A DNA stretch of 64,000 nt, taken from contig FTLJ01000189.1 in NCBI GenBank assembly GCA_900155495.1, positions 1 through 64,000 of the forward strand, in the 5' to 3' direction. Shown here in pieces: positions 12,728 to 22,941 of the stretch. The stretch's first letter is position 1. Every line of letters starts with the position of its first letter. The notes beneath the pieces were generated by a model. It did no database searches. It was given only the letters and a program-made list of their open reading frames with translations, and was not told the origin of the DNA. Origin of the DNA: Porogramme epimiltina (Eukaryota; Basidiomycota; Agaricomycetes; Polyporales; Polyporaceae). The translations under genes and the position numbers were made by a program.

Positions 12728-13276
12728 ATTTTCTTGTCGCGTATATACACTAGAGATCCCTGGGATGAAGGAGGTCGGTGTGAGAGATACGGGATGGTCG
12801 TCGAGCCGTTCACAGCCCTTATTTATAGCACCTGCGACTAGGGAGGTACGATGCCGAAACGTTGTGCCGTGTGACCGAATAGGAATAGGAAGTTCTGAGC
12901 ACACATCTGTGCCAGAGCGTTTCTATTGGGTTTAACTTCGTGCGGATATGTCGCAACATCTGCTCCAGCTGAGATAACAACGCGAAGGTGCTCACGTCAT
13001 ACCACGTGCACGCGCCTTTCCACCTGCATACCGAAGTTGTAGCCCTCAATCACCCAAACACGCCGGATATATGGAGCAGAACGTGCAAGGCAGCGAGACA
13101 AAGTGCATAATCGCAAAGATACTAGTACACAGAGCCTACGCAAGCAAAACGGGCTGGACGGACAGCATACATGGATGAGCGACACGCACAAACCGCGGGC
13201 GGCACGAAGCGTAGCTACCCACCGAAGGCCCTCGACCGTCCAGAACAGTGCGATCCTCCATCCAGACGGCCAGTGT
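12728..13276. other. spacer between the AKR and IF1 genes
   Basis: It holds the 5' region of the reductase gene and the 3' region of the IF1 gene. No further coding sequence or repeat is supported. Confidence 0.5.
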
Positions 13277-13788
13277 TTACTGCTTCTTGGCGTCCTTGTG
13301 GAGCTCGTCGTGCTCCTTCTGGAGCTGGTCCTGAAGGGTGAAGGGCGAACGTGGACGGCGTTAAGGACCTGTACCTATCCGAGCGCAGTGAGGGGACGAC
13401 GTACGAGCTCGGCCTGCTTTTGCGCAATCTATGCATGGCATAAGTACGGTAGAGGGCGCGTACTAGAGGCACAGAGCGCACCTGCTTCTTCAGCTTCTCG
13501 AGCTGCGCCTTCTCGTGCTCACGGGCGTACTGGTCTGGGGTACGCGTTCAGCACATATCGCCGCCTACACGCAAGAGACCCGCTAACCTTCGTGAGCCTT
13601 CTCCTTCTTGCTGTAAACACAAGCATGCAGTCAGAACGTACAGTCCACCAAAGGACGCGCGAGCCGATCACGCCGCACGCCAGAAACACTCACTTGAACG
13701 CGTTCTCAGAGTAGAAGCGCACAGCGACGGGCGCGGCAGCGGCGCGGGGCGCACGGGCGGCAGAGCGGACAGCGATCCTGGCAAGCAT
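13277..13788 (-). CDS. INH1: mitochondrial F1-ATPase inhibitor IF1
   Basis: It starts at ATG 13786-13788. The N-terminus MLARIAVRSAARAPRAAAAP with VAVRFYSEN is an Arg/Ala-rich mitochondrial presequence. Splicing yields ENAFNKKEKAHEDQYAREHE and then a charged coiled coil KAQLEKLKKQAELDQLQKEH ending HKDAKKQ before TAA at 13277-13279. The order (short inhibitory segment with a conserved basic/Glu/His stretch, then coiled coil) is that of IF1, which binds F1-ATPase and blocks ATP hydrolysis when the membrane potential falls. Five exons are needed, one of them only 9 nt (13405-13413, Ala-Glu-Leu). The gene is divergent from the ATP synthase subunit h gene, with 223 nt between start codons. Confidence 0.88.
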
Positions 13789-13960
13789 CGTAGCGGAGCG
13801 AAACAGAGGATGGTGGTGGTGGATGGTGGGCAAGCGTGCGGACGCGGAGGGAGCGGCGTTTTGCACGCCCCCGGCGCCGCGGCTTGCCTGGCCAGCGGGC
13901 ACGGCGGGACAGGCGCCCGCGGGGGCTCGGGTCGCGCCGGGCTCCTTCCGAGGGCCTCCC

Positions 13961-13977
13961 GTGACGGCGCGCGTCAC
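13961..13977. promoter_or_regulatory. inverted repeat in the shared IF1/ATP14 promoter
   Basis: GTGACGGCGCGCGTCAC is an inverted repeat with 6-base arms containing TGACG/CGTCA half sites, and it runs on into CGTCACG. It sits 34 bases before the ATP14 start codon, inside the only promoter space available to both genes. Confidence 0.45.
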
Positions 13978-14011
13978 GTCACGCCCCACCCTCTCTCTTC
14001 CCGCATCGACC

Positions 14012-14735
14012 ATGTCCTCCGCTGTGCTCAGGCAGGCCTCTCTCGCCGTACGTGTCTTTCTCTGAGCCCCCGTGTGCAGCGACCGGACGCTGAGAGACGC
14101 GCCCGCAGGCTCGTGCGGCGTCGCGCTCGGCCGCTTTCTCGACCTCGGCCGTCGCCCGGAAAGGTGCGTCGTGTGTCTTGCTCTGTCTCTCTGTGCGCCC
14201 GTGTCCCGTGGCAGGCGCAGTGGGCGACCGGGGTGCTCATGCCTGCTCTGCGCGCGTCCAGACCTCATCCAGGACCTCTACCTCCAGCAGCTCAAGGCGT
14301 ACAAGGCCCCCGCACCGGTGCGTCGTCTCTCTCGTCCAGGCCCTCTACCGCCGCCTGGATGCTCGGGAAAACACGCGTTCTGACTGCTGCTTCCCCCTAC
14401 CCCGTTTACCTCACCCGTCACGCGCAAATGAACGCCCCCTCTTCATCTTCATCCTCCCCGCAATCCCTGTTCGCTCCTTCAAACCCACCCTGCGCCCACA
14501 GGCCAAGGACGCCCACGTCGGCGTCGTCAAGGCGTACGCGCTGCCCCCCGCGCCCCAACCCCCGACGCTCCCCGCCGACCTCGCGGGCGAGCTCTCCGCA
14601 TGGGATGCCACGGAGCCGACCTTCGCCGCGCAGGCCGCGCCCGCCGCCGAGGGTGAGGCCGCGGCGCCCACCGGCGCGGACCAGTTCCTTGCGTTCCTCG
14701 AGGCGGACGAGCCCAAGCACGAGGCGCACCACTAG
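14012..14735 (+). CDS. ATP14: mitochondrial F1Fo-ATP synthase subunit h
   Basis: It starts at ATG 14012 and has four exons. The presequence MSSAVLRQASLAARAASRSA continues to FSTSAVARK. The mature start DLIQDLYLQQLKAYKAPAP is the family hallmark, followed by KDAHVGVVKAYALPPAP and an Ala/Pro/acidic tail ending DEPKHEAHH. Subunit h is a peripheral-stalk protein of the fungal ATP synthase and is needed for assembly and function. All intron phases agree (14050-14108, from 14164 to the acceptor before DLIQDL, then one more). It shares a 223-nt intergenic region with the divergent gene for the enzyme's own inhibitor. Confidence 0.9.
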
Positions 14736-14949
14736 AGCGCTGCGTGGCGGCTACGGGGGGTGTACTAGACGCAGATGCAGACGCAGACGGAGGTGCGAAA
14801 ATGTAACGAGAGGCTGCGTCCGGTGATGAGATGCAGCCTTTGGCTTTCGTCTGAAGCGTTTGGCGTGTGTGTGGTGTGCGGCGAGGGTACACGGTATACA
14901 ATGGTGGTACAGCAAGCTCCGTCTCCCCATCCGCAAATCTGAAGCTCTC

Positions 14950-16009
14950 TCAACGAACGGCCTCAGTTGTCGACAAATGATCGTGATCCCATGTCGCAAT
15001 GCCCTCTGCCAGGGCCTCGGGGGTCGGCTTGGCTGCTACGACGTGGACCTCCATCCCGAGCTCTTCTTTCAACGAGGTTGCAGTAGTCGGTCCAATAGTA
15101 GCAACATGAGCAGGAAGTCGGGTGTCACCTTCAGTGACCGTTCCTGAGACGTTGAAAAACTTGTCCAATATTGGGGAGACATGCTTAGCGGAGCTGGGGG
15201 CGAAATGTACGATCCACCACTGCCGCTCTGGATCTCCCTCCGCACCTTCAGAGACGTCCACCCGCATGAGCTTATTTGAAAAGAAGGTTGTGGGAAGCCG
15301 AACGACTCACCCGACCCACCCAAATCCTCGAGCGCAACCCTCAGGTCCTCCTCAAACCGCGACGATCCCTGCGTCGCATACACCTGCACGCTCTCGAGCG
15401 CGACCCCCGCCTCCCGCACGACCGCCGCGAGCGTGTCCCGGTTCTTGTCGCCCGTGAGGTACAGCAGCCGCGCGCCCGCCGCGCCGCCCCCGAGGTCCGC
15501 GACGACGAACCGCGCGAGCTTCTCACTCGTCCCGGACTCCGCCCCGCCCCCGCCCCCGCCCCCGCGCACGTCGCGCGGCGCGTGCGGGGAGTGCGGGGAC
15601 AAGGTGTGGATGGCGCGTAGGGCGGACGCGGTCGCTTCGCCGATGGCGTAGAACGGGACGGTGCTCCAGTCGCTCTCGCTGCTCCCTGGATCGTACGAGT
15701 GCCACGGTCAGCTCGGGGGCTGCGGCGCGAGGGAGGAGGGAGGGGGAGCGCACCTGAGCCTTCGGCGGCCTCGACGCTCTCGACGGCTGCGCGCCACGCC
15801 TCGCACGCCCGCGCGCTCGTGACGACGACTCCTGCGTACCCGGCGCCGCCTGCACGAAGGATACTGGCGAGCTGGGAGGCGTTGGTGTGCACGGTCTCGA
15901 GGACGGCTAGCGAGCGCGCGCGGTAGCCGCGTGTGGTGAACGCGGATTCGTACTTGTCCGGGGTGCCGTCTTCTGGAGGTGCGCGGAGGAGGAGGACGGT
16001 TGGGGGCAT
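14950..16009 (-). CDS. HEM4: uroporphyrinogen-III synthase
   Basis: It starts at ATG 16007-16009 (MPPTVLLLRAPPEDGTPDKY) and ends at TGA 14950-14952. Conserved blocks are YAGVVVTSARACEAWRAA, PFYAIGEATASALRAIH, ARLLYLTGDKNRDTLAAVVR, QWWIVHFAPSSAKHVSPIL and HVATIGPTTATSLKEELGME, in the family's order. The enzyme cyclises and inverts ring D of hydroxymethylbilane in haem synthesis. A Gly-rich insert (GGGGGGGAESGT) follows the first domain. The last intron is inconsistent: the good donor after GGSG and the acceptor before LMRVDV leave the frames one base apart. An unusual splice or a single-base error must be present around 15268-15320. Confidence 0.88.
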
Positions 16010-16450
16010 GTCTCGGGAGGTGGGAAGGGATGTCGTCGGGCGTGGGGCGGAATGGGAGTGACGGCTGTTCGAGTAGAGCTACAGCTTGCTATGCCGCTTT
16101 CCTCCGTACTTCAGTATGAATGTGGTGACCTGTGCTTTTGATATGTGGGCCCGCGAGCGATGGTGAAGAGGGAGGAAGGAGACCATCGTGGGGTGAGAGA
16201 ACGAGCGCGGATGAGACGACCCGGCGGGACGCCGAGGCTGGGACAAGCCCGATGAGATCATCGTGCGCAAGTCGCGCGTCCTTGCGCGCCTCGGGTTGTC
16301 CGACGAGGCTCTCTGGGCGACCACTGCGGCCAAGGCTCTCTCTTTTCCGGCTTTCTCTGTCTCGTCGATATCGTCTCGCTCGCTGGTCGCCCTCTCTTCC
16401 CGCACACGTCTCCTCGAAATCCATCTTCGCCAGCGTAGCGTCCAAGAGTC
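16010..16450. other. promoter region between HEM4 and the citrate carrier
   Basis: The two genes are divergent here. A 35-codon minus-strand frame starting near 16184 exists but matches nothing I know. No other element is evident. Confidence 0.4.
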
Positions 16451-17898
16451 ATGTCGAAAAAGGAGAAGCCTCTGCACTCGCTCATCGCTGGAACGACCGC
16501 AGGCGCAGTCGAGGCGTAAGCTCTGCCATTTCCGCCCCGCGGTCGAGGAAACTCACGCGCCATCCCGTTGCAATGCAGGTTCATCACGTACCCCACCGAG
16601 TTCGTGAAGACGCGGTCGCAGTTCAGCGGGAAGGTGTGCGTCCCCGCGCCGTCGAGTCATCTCATCTTCACTCCAACATTGCTCTCCCCGCGCACAGAAA
16701 GAGAGCCCAATTGCGATCATCCGCTCGACGCTGCAAACCAAGGGCGTAGTTGGGCTGTACTCGGGATGCATGGCTCTGGTCATTGGTGCGTCCTCCGCGT
16801 TCTTCCACTTTGACCCCGCATCTAAGGACCACCACGCCGCTCAGGCAACTCGGTGAAGGCGGGCGTGCGCTTCGTCTCGTACGACCACTTCAAACACGCG
16901 CTCGCGGACGCTGAGGTGAGCCGCCCTTTCTTCTTGCGCGAACGAAACGGGCATAATAGCTGACGTGCGCACGGGTGTGGATGAGGGCAAAGTGTCCGCC
17001 CCGCGCAGCCTGCTCGCCGGGCTCGGCGCGGGCATGATGGAGGCCGTCTTCGCCGTCACACCCTCGGAGACCATCAAGTGCGCCCCTTCTCCCCCCCTGT
17101 GGCTTTGTTTTCCCGCCGCGGGTGACTGACCCAGGTGTGCACCCAGAACGAAACTTATTGACGACGCGAAGAGCCCGAGCCCGCGCTTCCGCGGGCTCGT
17201 GCACGGCACTGCGTGCATCGTGCGCGAGGAGGGCATCCGCGGGGTGTACCGCGGCCTCTTCCCCGTCGTGCGTCCCCCTCCATCCCTTCGAACCTCTACG
17301 CCGCTTAAACCTCGTTGCTTCTCTTCTCTTCTTCCTGCGCGTACATCTACCCACGTAGATGATGCGCCAGGGCGCGAACTCGGCGGTGCGCTTCACGACG
17401 TACACGACGCTCAAGCAGCTCGTACAGGGCCAGAGCCAGGGGCGCGCGGGCCAGCCGCTCTCGAGCGCGGCGACGTTTGGCATCGGCGCCGTCGCGGGCC
17501 TCGTCACCGTCTACACGACCATGCCCCTCGAGTGCGTACCCCCCTCCTCCTCCCCCTCCTCCTTCTTCTTCCTTGAATCCCCGCGGAGACGGCGCTGACG
17601 AACGACGGGCGGCGGGGCAGCGTGATCAAGACGCGGATGCAGAGCCTGGAGGCGCGCCAGGCGTACCGCAGCTCGTTCCACTGCGCGTACCGGATCTTCA
17701 CCGAGGAGGGCCTCCTGCGCTTCTGGACGGGCACGACGCCCCGGCTCGCGCGGCTTGTGGTCAGTCGCGCTCCCCCTCCTTCTCGTGTTCTCTGTTCGCT
17801 GACTGGATTACGGCCGACGGCGCGGAACTTTGCAGATGAGCGGGGGCATCGTGTTCACGGTGTACGAAAATGTGATCAGGCTCATCGGCACGCAGTGA
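16451..17898 (+). CDS. CTP1: mitochondrial tricarboxylate (citrate) carrier
   Basis: It starts at ATG 16451 (MSKKEKPLHSLIAGTTAGAV) and ends LIGTQ before TGA at 17896-17898. Nine exons join in phase. The three mitochondrial-carrier repeats are present: FITYPTEFVKTRSQF, FAVTPSETIKTKLIDDAK and YTTMPLDVIKTRMQSLEA, each a Px(D/E)xx(K/R) signature, with the substrate-site features of citrate carriers such as RFRGLVHGT and RQGANSAVRFTTY. It exchanges citrate for malate or another tricarboxylate across the inner membrane. At roughly 295 residues it has the normal length. The splice from LV into MSGGIVFTVYENVIR is clear. Confidence 0.93.
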
Positions 17899-18702
17899 GC
17901 GTGCGGTGTGTCTGGCGGGTGTGTTGTTTAGAGTACATGACCTATCCTATGCTTTCGATCTACCATCGCTGGCCGTCGCGTGCTGGCCGTCACATACTCG
18001 ACAAGTGCTGGTGCGTCGTCTTTCCCCTCAACGATGTCCATACCGCGCGCTCATGAGTGGACTCCGGGTCTAGGATGTCTCCTGGGTGCCGGTGCTGCAC
18101 AAGGTCGTGTGACACGCTACAGCTGCCCACTGTTCACTGAGCGGGCAACGATCTGTCGCGGGACGGCTTCCCCGTAACCACACGCCGTCTGCCATTGGCT
18201 TCTCCGCAAAGAAGCGGACGCGCGACCGGCCCCTCGTGAAAAGCCGTCTTTTCGCCCCCAAATATCGCACACGACCCTGAAAGGGGGCGGCGGCGCGGGC
18301 GGCTGAGTGTCCTAAAGTTTAACCATCGGCCGCCACGATCAGACCCAACGCATGCCACCCCGGCTGCTCGACTGACGGAACCATCCACCTCAACAGACGT
18401 GCCCGAGCCGGTCCCGACTTCTGTGCGAGCTTAACACCAGTGTGCAGGCTCCTGGCACGATGACCGCACGGGGCGCTACCGCCACCGCACTAGTCGCGGT
18501 GGAACCGCGACACCGCCCGGCTGAGAGAAGCTGGTCAGCTGCTCCAAGGTATTTCTGGAGCTCGAAGTTGGTGAGGCCGATTCTAAAAATCTATGTGTGT
18601 TCTCACTTACGCCCAATTTTACTTCCCCGAAGTGACCGGCCCGCCACACTATAGGTCAGCTGAAGCTCGAGGACCAGTGCTTCGCTAACCCAAGGTCTAC
18701 TC
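17899..18702. other. spacer without a supported gene
   Basis: It contains the 3' region of the citrate carrier. Nothing else is supported up to the decayed fragments that begin near 18703. Confidence 0.45.
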
Positions 18703-18982
18703 ACCCACATGATTTTTGCGGATAGAGGCTGTACGTCCCATCGGATTCATTGAATCCCTCCGCCCATGCTGATTTGTGTTCGCTAACGTCAGGTGGATAT
18801 GATGTCACTCCGTAGACGATGCAGCCGTACAAGGAGTAATATGGGGACAATGTACGTGCCAAGCATTCCTGGGGGCGCCCTCGTACCCGCCTGTCAACGG
18901 TCGACGTCGTGGAGGCGGCGCTGCAGATCCGCCAGGTCCGGAAGTGGTTCTGCTCGCGATTGATCGATGGCGGTGTACTCAT
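18703..18982 (-). pseudogene. decayed coding fragment, unknown protein
   Basis: The minus strand reads SPYYSLYGCIVYGVTSYPPD and on through SEHKSAWAEGFNESDGTYSL to a GTGAGT donor after QKSCG. Composition looks like real protein. Upstream, a second frame reads LPDLADLQRRLHDVDR and then hits a stop, so the two parts are out of frame. I do not recognise the family. Confidence 0.4.
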
Positions 18983-18984
18983 TG

Positions 18985-19726
18985 ATGCTAGGTTTCTGGT
19001 GACGTCCTCAAAGTTCCACCCCTAAACAACCTTCGACGCACGTTCGGTGAGTACCAGATATATTACAACGCTTTCTGCTGACGGTTTTGCTAGGTGTTTA
19101 CAACCGAAGAGATGAACTGACCAGCCAGGCCATGTCACTACCTTTAGACCGTCTGACCAGGAGGGATCGACTCAGGAGATCGCAGTGCAATATGACTCGA
19201 CGTCGATATTGAACACCGGCGCCTCGCCCACGTCGACCTGTCAAACAAGGATGTCAACTAAGATGACATTGCAGTCGCGTCGCCTTGTGCGTCAAAAGCC
19301 TCCAACAAACCTTGCAGCGGCCACTTGCAGTGCCAAGCCCTCGTAGCACAGCGCTTGAGGCTGTTCGGTCCCGGATTGTCTACCCCTTTTCGCCAAACCT
19401 TCTAAGCGAAACGGTGAGCAAGCTCATGGTTCAAGTTCTCCGTATTATGTCTATGCTGCGTACCGACCTGTGCTCACGTCTAGATTCTCTTCCAGCTAGG
19501 TGCCGGTGCAACGTGGACCAGGCTCATTCGCGGACGAAGTACTCGTGGTACTTGGGTTCTTGGGACCATAGAGAGGCCGATCAAACCCTTTTGCAGCATC
19601 CCCACACAGTCCGCGTGCCCCTTCGCGATGGACGTGCTGTCACTCTATCCGATGGCCTCTGCCCCCGCGGAACGAAATGGGCGCGACCCGCCTCCACGCT
19701 CCTCAATGGCAGATGGCGTAGATGAG
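18985..19726 (+). pseudogene. decayed multi-exon gene, unknown protein
   Basis: Several exon-like pieces lie in order: VLKPVPPLNN-like DVLKVPPLNNLRRTF, a good intron, GVYNRRDELTSQAMSL, then in another frame GSTQEIAVQYDSTSILNT. After an acceptor at 19276 comes CVKSLQQTLQRPLAVPSPRS continuing to SPNLLSET. A phase-0 intron (GTGAGC to GTCTAG) joins this to ILFQLGAGATWTRL, IKPFCSIPTQSACPFAMDVL and TAG near 19726. The last two exons are clean; the earlier ones change frame. I cannot name the protein. Confidence 0.4.
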
Positions 19727-19930
19727 CACTAGTGCAGTGCCACTCGGTACCCCGAACTCGTCGCAGTGCCTCGGTTCGCCTACGTCGCATCGAGACATCG
19801 AGGACTATAAGAAGCGTCCTCGCCCTGCAAGGCACCCCGAGTCGGTCGGCCCCCCTTGTGCCTCCCGATTCTAGCCCCAGTACTCTAATTCCTCGCCACC
19901 GTAGTCGTACCTTCTGAACCCAAAGCCGCA

Positions 19931-20722
19931 ATGTTCTTCACCGCTCTCATCCTCTGCTTCGCCGCGCTCCTCTCCCCTGCCGCGGCACGCCCTCATCTTC
20001 AGGAGCGCGCCACGACGGGCCTCATCCCCTCCCTCCTGCAAAAGCGCGACCCGCTGCCGCCCACCTTCAATCGCGCCTCGGCAGCCGACGGATGCCCCGT
20101 CGGCTGGGCCGAGTGCTCAGCGACGACGTGCTACCCCCTAGACGGTGCCCAGTGTTGCTCAGGTGCGTCTGCCCTCCCTTAGTTCCCTCTCCGTGACACC
20201 GGCCTCCTTGCTCACGCGCGCACCTACGCAGACGGCAACTTCTGCCTTGCAGGCACGTACTGCGACGACGGCGGCTGCTGCCCCGACGGCGAGATCTGCT
20301 CAGGCACCGCGCCGCCCCCGTCGACGATCACCGTCAACCCGGGCACTTCCACCGTCACGTCCACGCGCCACACGACCGTGCACTTCACCTCGACGCCCAC
20401 TTTCACTACATCCTCGTTCGCGTTCTCGACGTCTACGTCGACCTCGACAACAGCGAACACGATCGCGACGTTCACGACCGTCGACACCGAGACGGACACG
20501 TTTGACCTCCCCACGGACAGCTTCACGCTCCCGACGGGCACGGCGACGAACACGAGCACGAGCGCCGCATCGACCGCCACCAACCCGACTTCGGGCAACG
20601 ACGGCTCCAACAGCACCGCGAACCCGCTTGGGTCCTCTGGCAGTGGGGTGCTTGGGCTTCCTATCCCAGGGATGGCCGCGCTGCTCGTTGCGGGGCTTGG
20701 TGCGGGGATGGTGTTCATGTGA
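19931..20722 (+). CDS. secreted Cys-rich, Ser/Thr-rich GPI-anchored protein
   Basis: It starts at ATG 19931. The signal peptide is MFFTALILCFAALLSPAAA. A compact Cys-rich module follows, DGCPVGWAECSATTCYPLDG to CDDGGCCPDGEICSG, split by one 69-nt intron (20163-20231). Next is a long Ser/Thr-rich stalk likely to be O-glycosylated. The C-terminus is small residues plus a hydrophobic end (GLPIPGMAALLVAGLGAGMV), the expected GPI-anchor signal. Such proteins are common at the fungal cell wall; no enzymatic motif is visible. At about 240 residues it looks complete. The function is unknown. Confidence 0.85.
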
Positions 20723-21011
20723 GTTGGTGCTGTGCGGTATAGCAGGCAGGGACTCGGGACTTTTCTCTCTCTACATGTATGGCTCTACTATGGGAGGAGT
20801 GGGCACGGCGTGGCATGAAAAGTCTTGCGCTGTTGGGGTCTTTATGTACTTCTCGATTGTTCAGAGTTTACGTTACGAATTCGGTAATCCACATTCTGTA
20901 TTACTTTGTTTTCCAACATTACGAGTCACACAAGTCATCGAAGGAAGCTCTAGTCTATAGTACGAATCCACCAAATACATGCTCGGATGTGACAAAGCCA
21001 CAAGGACGCTA

Positions 21012-22538
21012 TTAGTCTTGGCCCTGGGACTTCTCGTCTACAACCTCTCCAGCTTGCTCGGCCTCCTTCGCTTTCGCCTCCGATTCTTCTGTGGCAATCG
21101 CGAGCGTGTGCGCGCCATTCTTCCTCTCGCTAGACTCTCGAAGCAGCACTGGATCAATCTGCGGGACATACGGAGATCCGGGGGTGGTGGCCTCTGGCTG
21201 GTGGTCGGGAGATGCCCTGGAGGCCGGTAGGACGAGGGGTGGCAGGACACCAAGGTTACTCCGAAGGCGTTGCAGGGGGCGCCTAGAAACTCCTGGATGG
21301 ACTGGCGGAAGCCCTTCAGGGAACAGCTCGGAGAGGGTCGGAAGGGTGATCTTGGAGGAGTCTTCCTCGGCGCTGGTTATGCGGATGTCGGGGATCGCAG
21401 AAGAGCTCGAGCTAGACGATTGTCGAGATAGCTCAGCGACAGGACGCATAGGAGGGGGACAGAAGTAGTCTCCAGGAAGCTGAGAAGGACCGCCAGAGCC
21501 TGGAGAGAACCGCCAGCGAGGAACCACCATAGATTGTCCTTCAAGAGGGCCGGGGATGAAGCCAGGAGCGAGAGGAGGGTACACAGAGGTGGACCAGAGA
21601 GTAGGACCAAGGGGAGCCCGGACGACGTAACCAGGCTGGGGGTGTGCAATGAGGTTGTGGAGAGGCATCGTGACGTACTGTGCCGGAGTTTGAGGAACGG
21701 AACTGCCAGGGAGAACTTCGATCTTGATGTCGGTCTCCGACTGCTCTGTAGGCGTAGAAGAGGTAGAGTCATCGTCGCCGTCTTCTAGAGACTTCGCAGT
21801 GCGCCTGTAGTTGCACGTCGGACAGTGTTTGACGAAGAGTGCGATCAGGTCCTTCGGGATCCACGTGTACCGCTGCCGAACCTCCGTGCCAGTCTTGTCC
21901 CGGCCTCCGTGCTGCACCCGGGCATGCGCGACGCACAGGATGTCGAAGATCTGCTCGCGGATCGCGACACGCTTGCCGTCGTGCACGACGACCGGGAGCG
22001 GGACCATCCCGGGTAGGGCGGCCACAGGCGGTCCGTCGCCATCGAGCTCCTCGGGTTGTGCGAGCGCGAACATCTTGCGGACCCACCAGCGGAACTGCGG
22101 CGAGCCGACCGTGCTTGCCTGCGGCGCGTGAAGAACGAGCCAGATCTCGTCGAACATGGCTTGGGAGATAAGAGCCTTGGTTTGCTTGCGGGGATCGAGG
22201 GCGGTGAGATACTGCTCCTCGAGCTGGGCATACTCCTCGCGCGTCGGCATTCCTAGGTCGACCGCGGGTCCCTTGCGGTTTCGAAGGGCCAAGGGACGCA
22301 CATTGACTAGCTGGAGAGGAACGAATGGGTGATGCGCAGTACCATCCGGGCTTGGGAGATGGACTTCAGATGGAGCCACCGGCCTGTTCGCACGGGAAGA
22401 CTGCCGGAGAGGACGCGTGGTTGGGTACGGGTCTTTCTTACCCCGAGAAGATGGGCCTGCTTTCTTCGTCTTCTTCGTCATAATGACATCGTTCTTGGTT
22501 CGAGAGACAGTGGATGCGCGAGTCGTCTTGGCGGGCAT
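21012..22538 (-). CDS. orphan integrase-type zinc-binding (HHCC) protein
   Basis: This is a single 508-codon exon starting at ATG 22536-22538 (MPAKTTRASTVSRTKNDVIM). Residues 1-65 are basic. Around residue 205 lies an integrase-type zinc finger: His205-x4-His210-x28-Cys239-x2-Cys242, in AHARVQHGGRDKTGTEVRQR to HCPTCNYRR. The rest is Pro/Ser-rich with no DDE catalytic core, reverse transcriptase or protease, and no long terminal repeats flank it. Codon use resembles neighbouring genes. This is most simply a retroelement integrase N-terminal domain taken over by the host; a DNA- or protein-binding role is inference. Confidence 0.75.
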   Translation of the reverse strand: MPAKTTRASTVSRTKNDVIMTKKTKKAGPSSRGKKDPYPTTRPLRQSSRANRPVAPSEVHLPSPDGTAHHPFVPLQLVNVRPLALRNRKGPAVDLGMPTREEYAQLEEQYLTALDPRKQTKALISQAMFDEIWLVLHAPQASTVGSPQFRWWVRKMFALAQPEELDGDGPPVAALPGMVPLPVVVHDGKRVAIREQIFDILCVAHARVQHGGRDKTGTEVRQRYTWIPKDLIALFVKHCPTCNYRRTAKSLEDGDDDSTSSTPTEQSETDIKIEVLPGSSVPQTPAQYVTMPLHNLIAHPQPGYVVRAPLGPTLWSTSVYPPLAPGFIPGPLEGQSMVVPRWRFSPGSGGPSQLPGDYFCPPPMRPVAELSRQSSSSSSSAIPDIRITSAEEDSSKITLPTLSELFPEGLPPVHPGVSRRPLQRLRSNLGVLPPLVLPASRASPDHQPEATTPGSPYVPQIDPVLLRESSERKNGAHTLAIATEESEAKAKEAEQAGEVVDEKSQGQD

Positions 22539-22941
22539 TGTGCGAGGTTCTGGGGGTGGCTTGGATAGTAATGTTGGGAATAGAGCGACGTCTTGATGAA
22601 CCAAAGGCTGCAGCTAAGTTGTGAACGATATGTATGCGCTTGAATACAACACACCTGTTTAGATAGTCTGTGAATTCGGAAACCTCGGTCTAGAGAGTGG
22701 GATGTGGTAGAAGAGAAGAGCAGATTTGGAACGAACATGAACCCGCGCGGGTCGTGAAGAACGGGGGAGAAGGTCACATGACAGCCCCCTCGAAGCGAAC
22801 AAGGTGCCTCTTTGGCGAGAAGGTAAAATCAAAGCAAGTGCATCGTGAGTATAGCAGTGTAATAAGTTATACAAGCACAAGTCCATGTAGATAACAGCGA
22901 CAAACTCTCACATCTCTCATACCAGCAGCAACAGGCGGTGA
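22539..22941. other. spacer between the HHCC protein and Rho-GEF genes
   Basis: No gene is supported. It holds the 5' leader of one gene and the 3' region of the other. Confidence 0.4.

Noticed and set aside
16079..16184. 35-codon minus-strand frame with true ATG between HEM4 and the citrate carrier
   Set aside because: Too short, no homology recognised, and it lies in a divergent promoter region.
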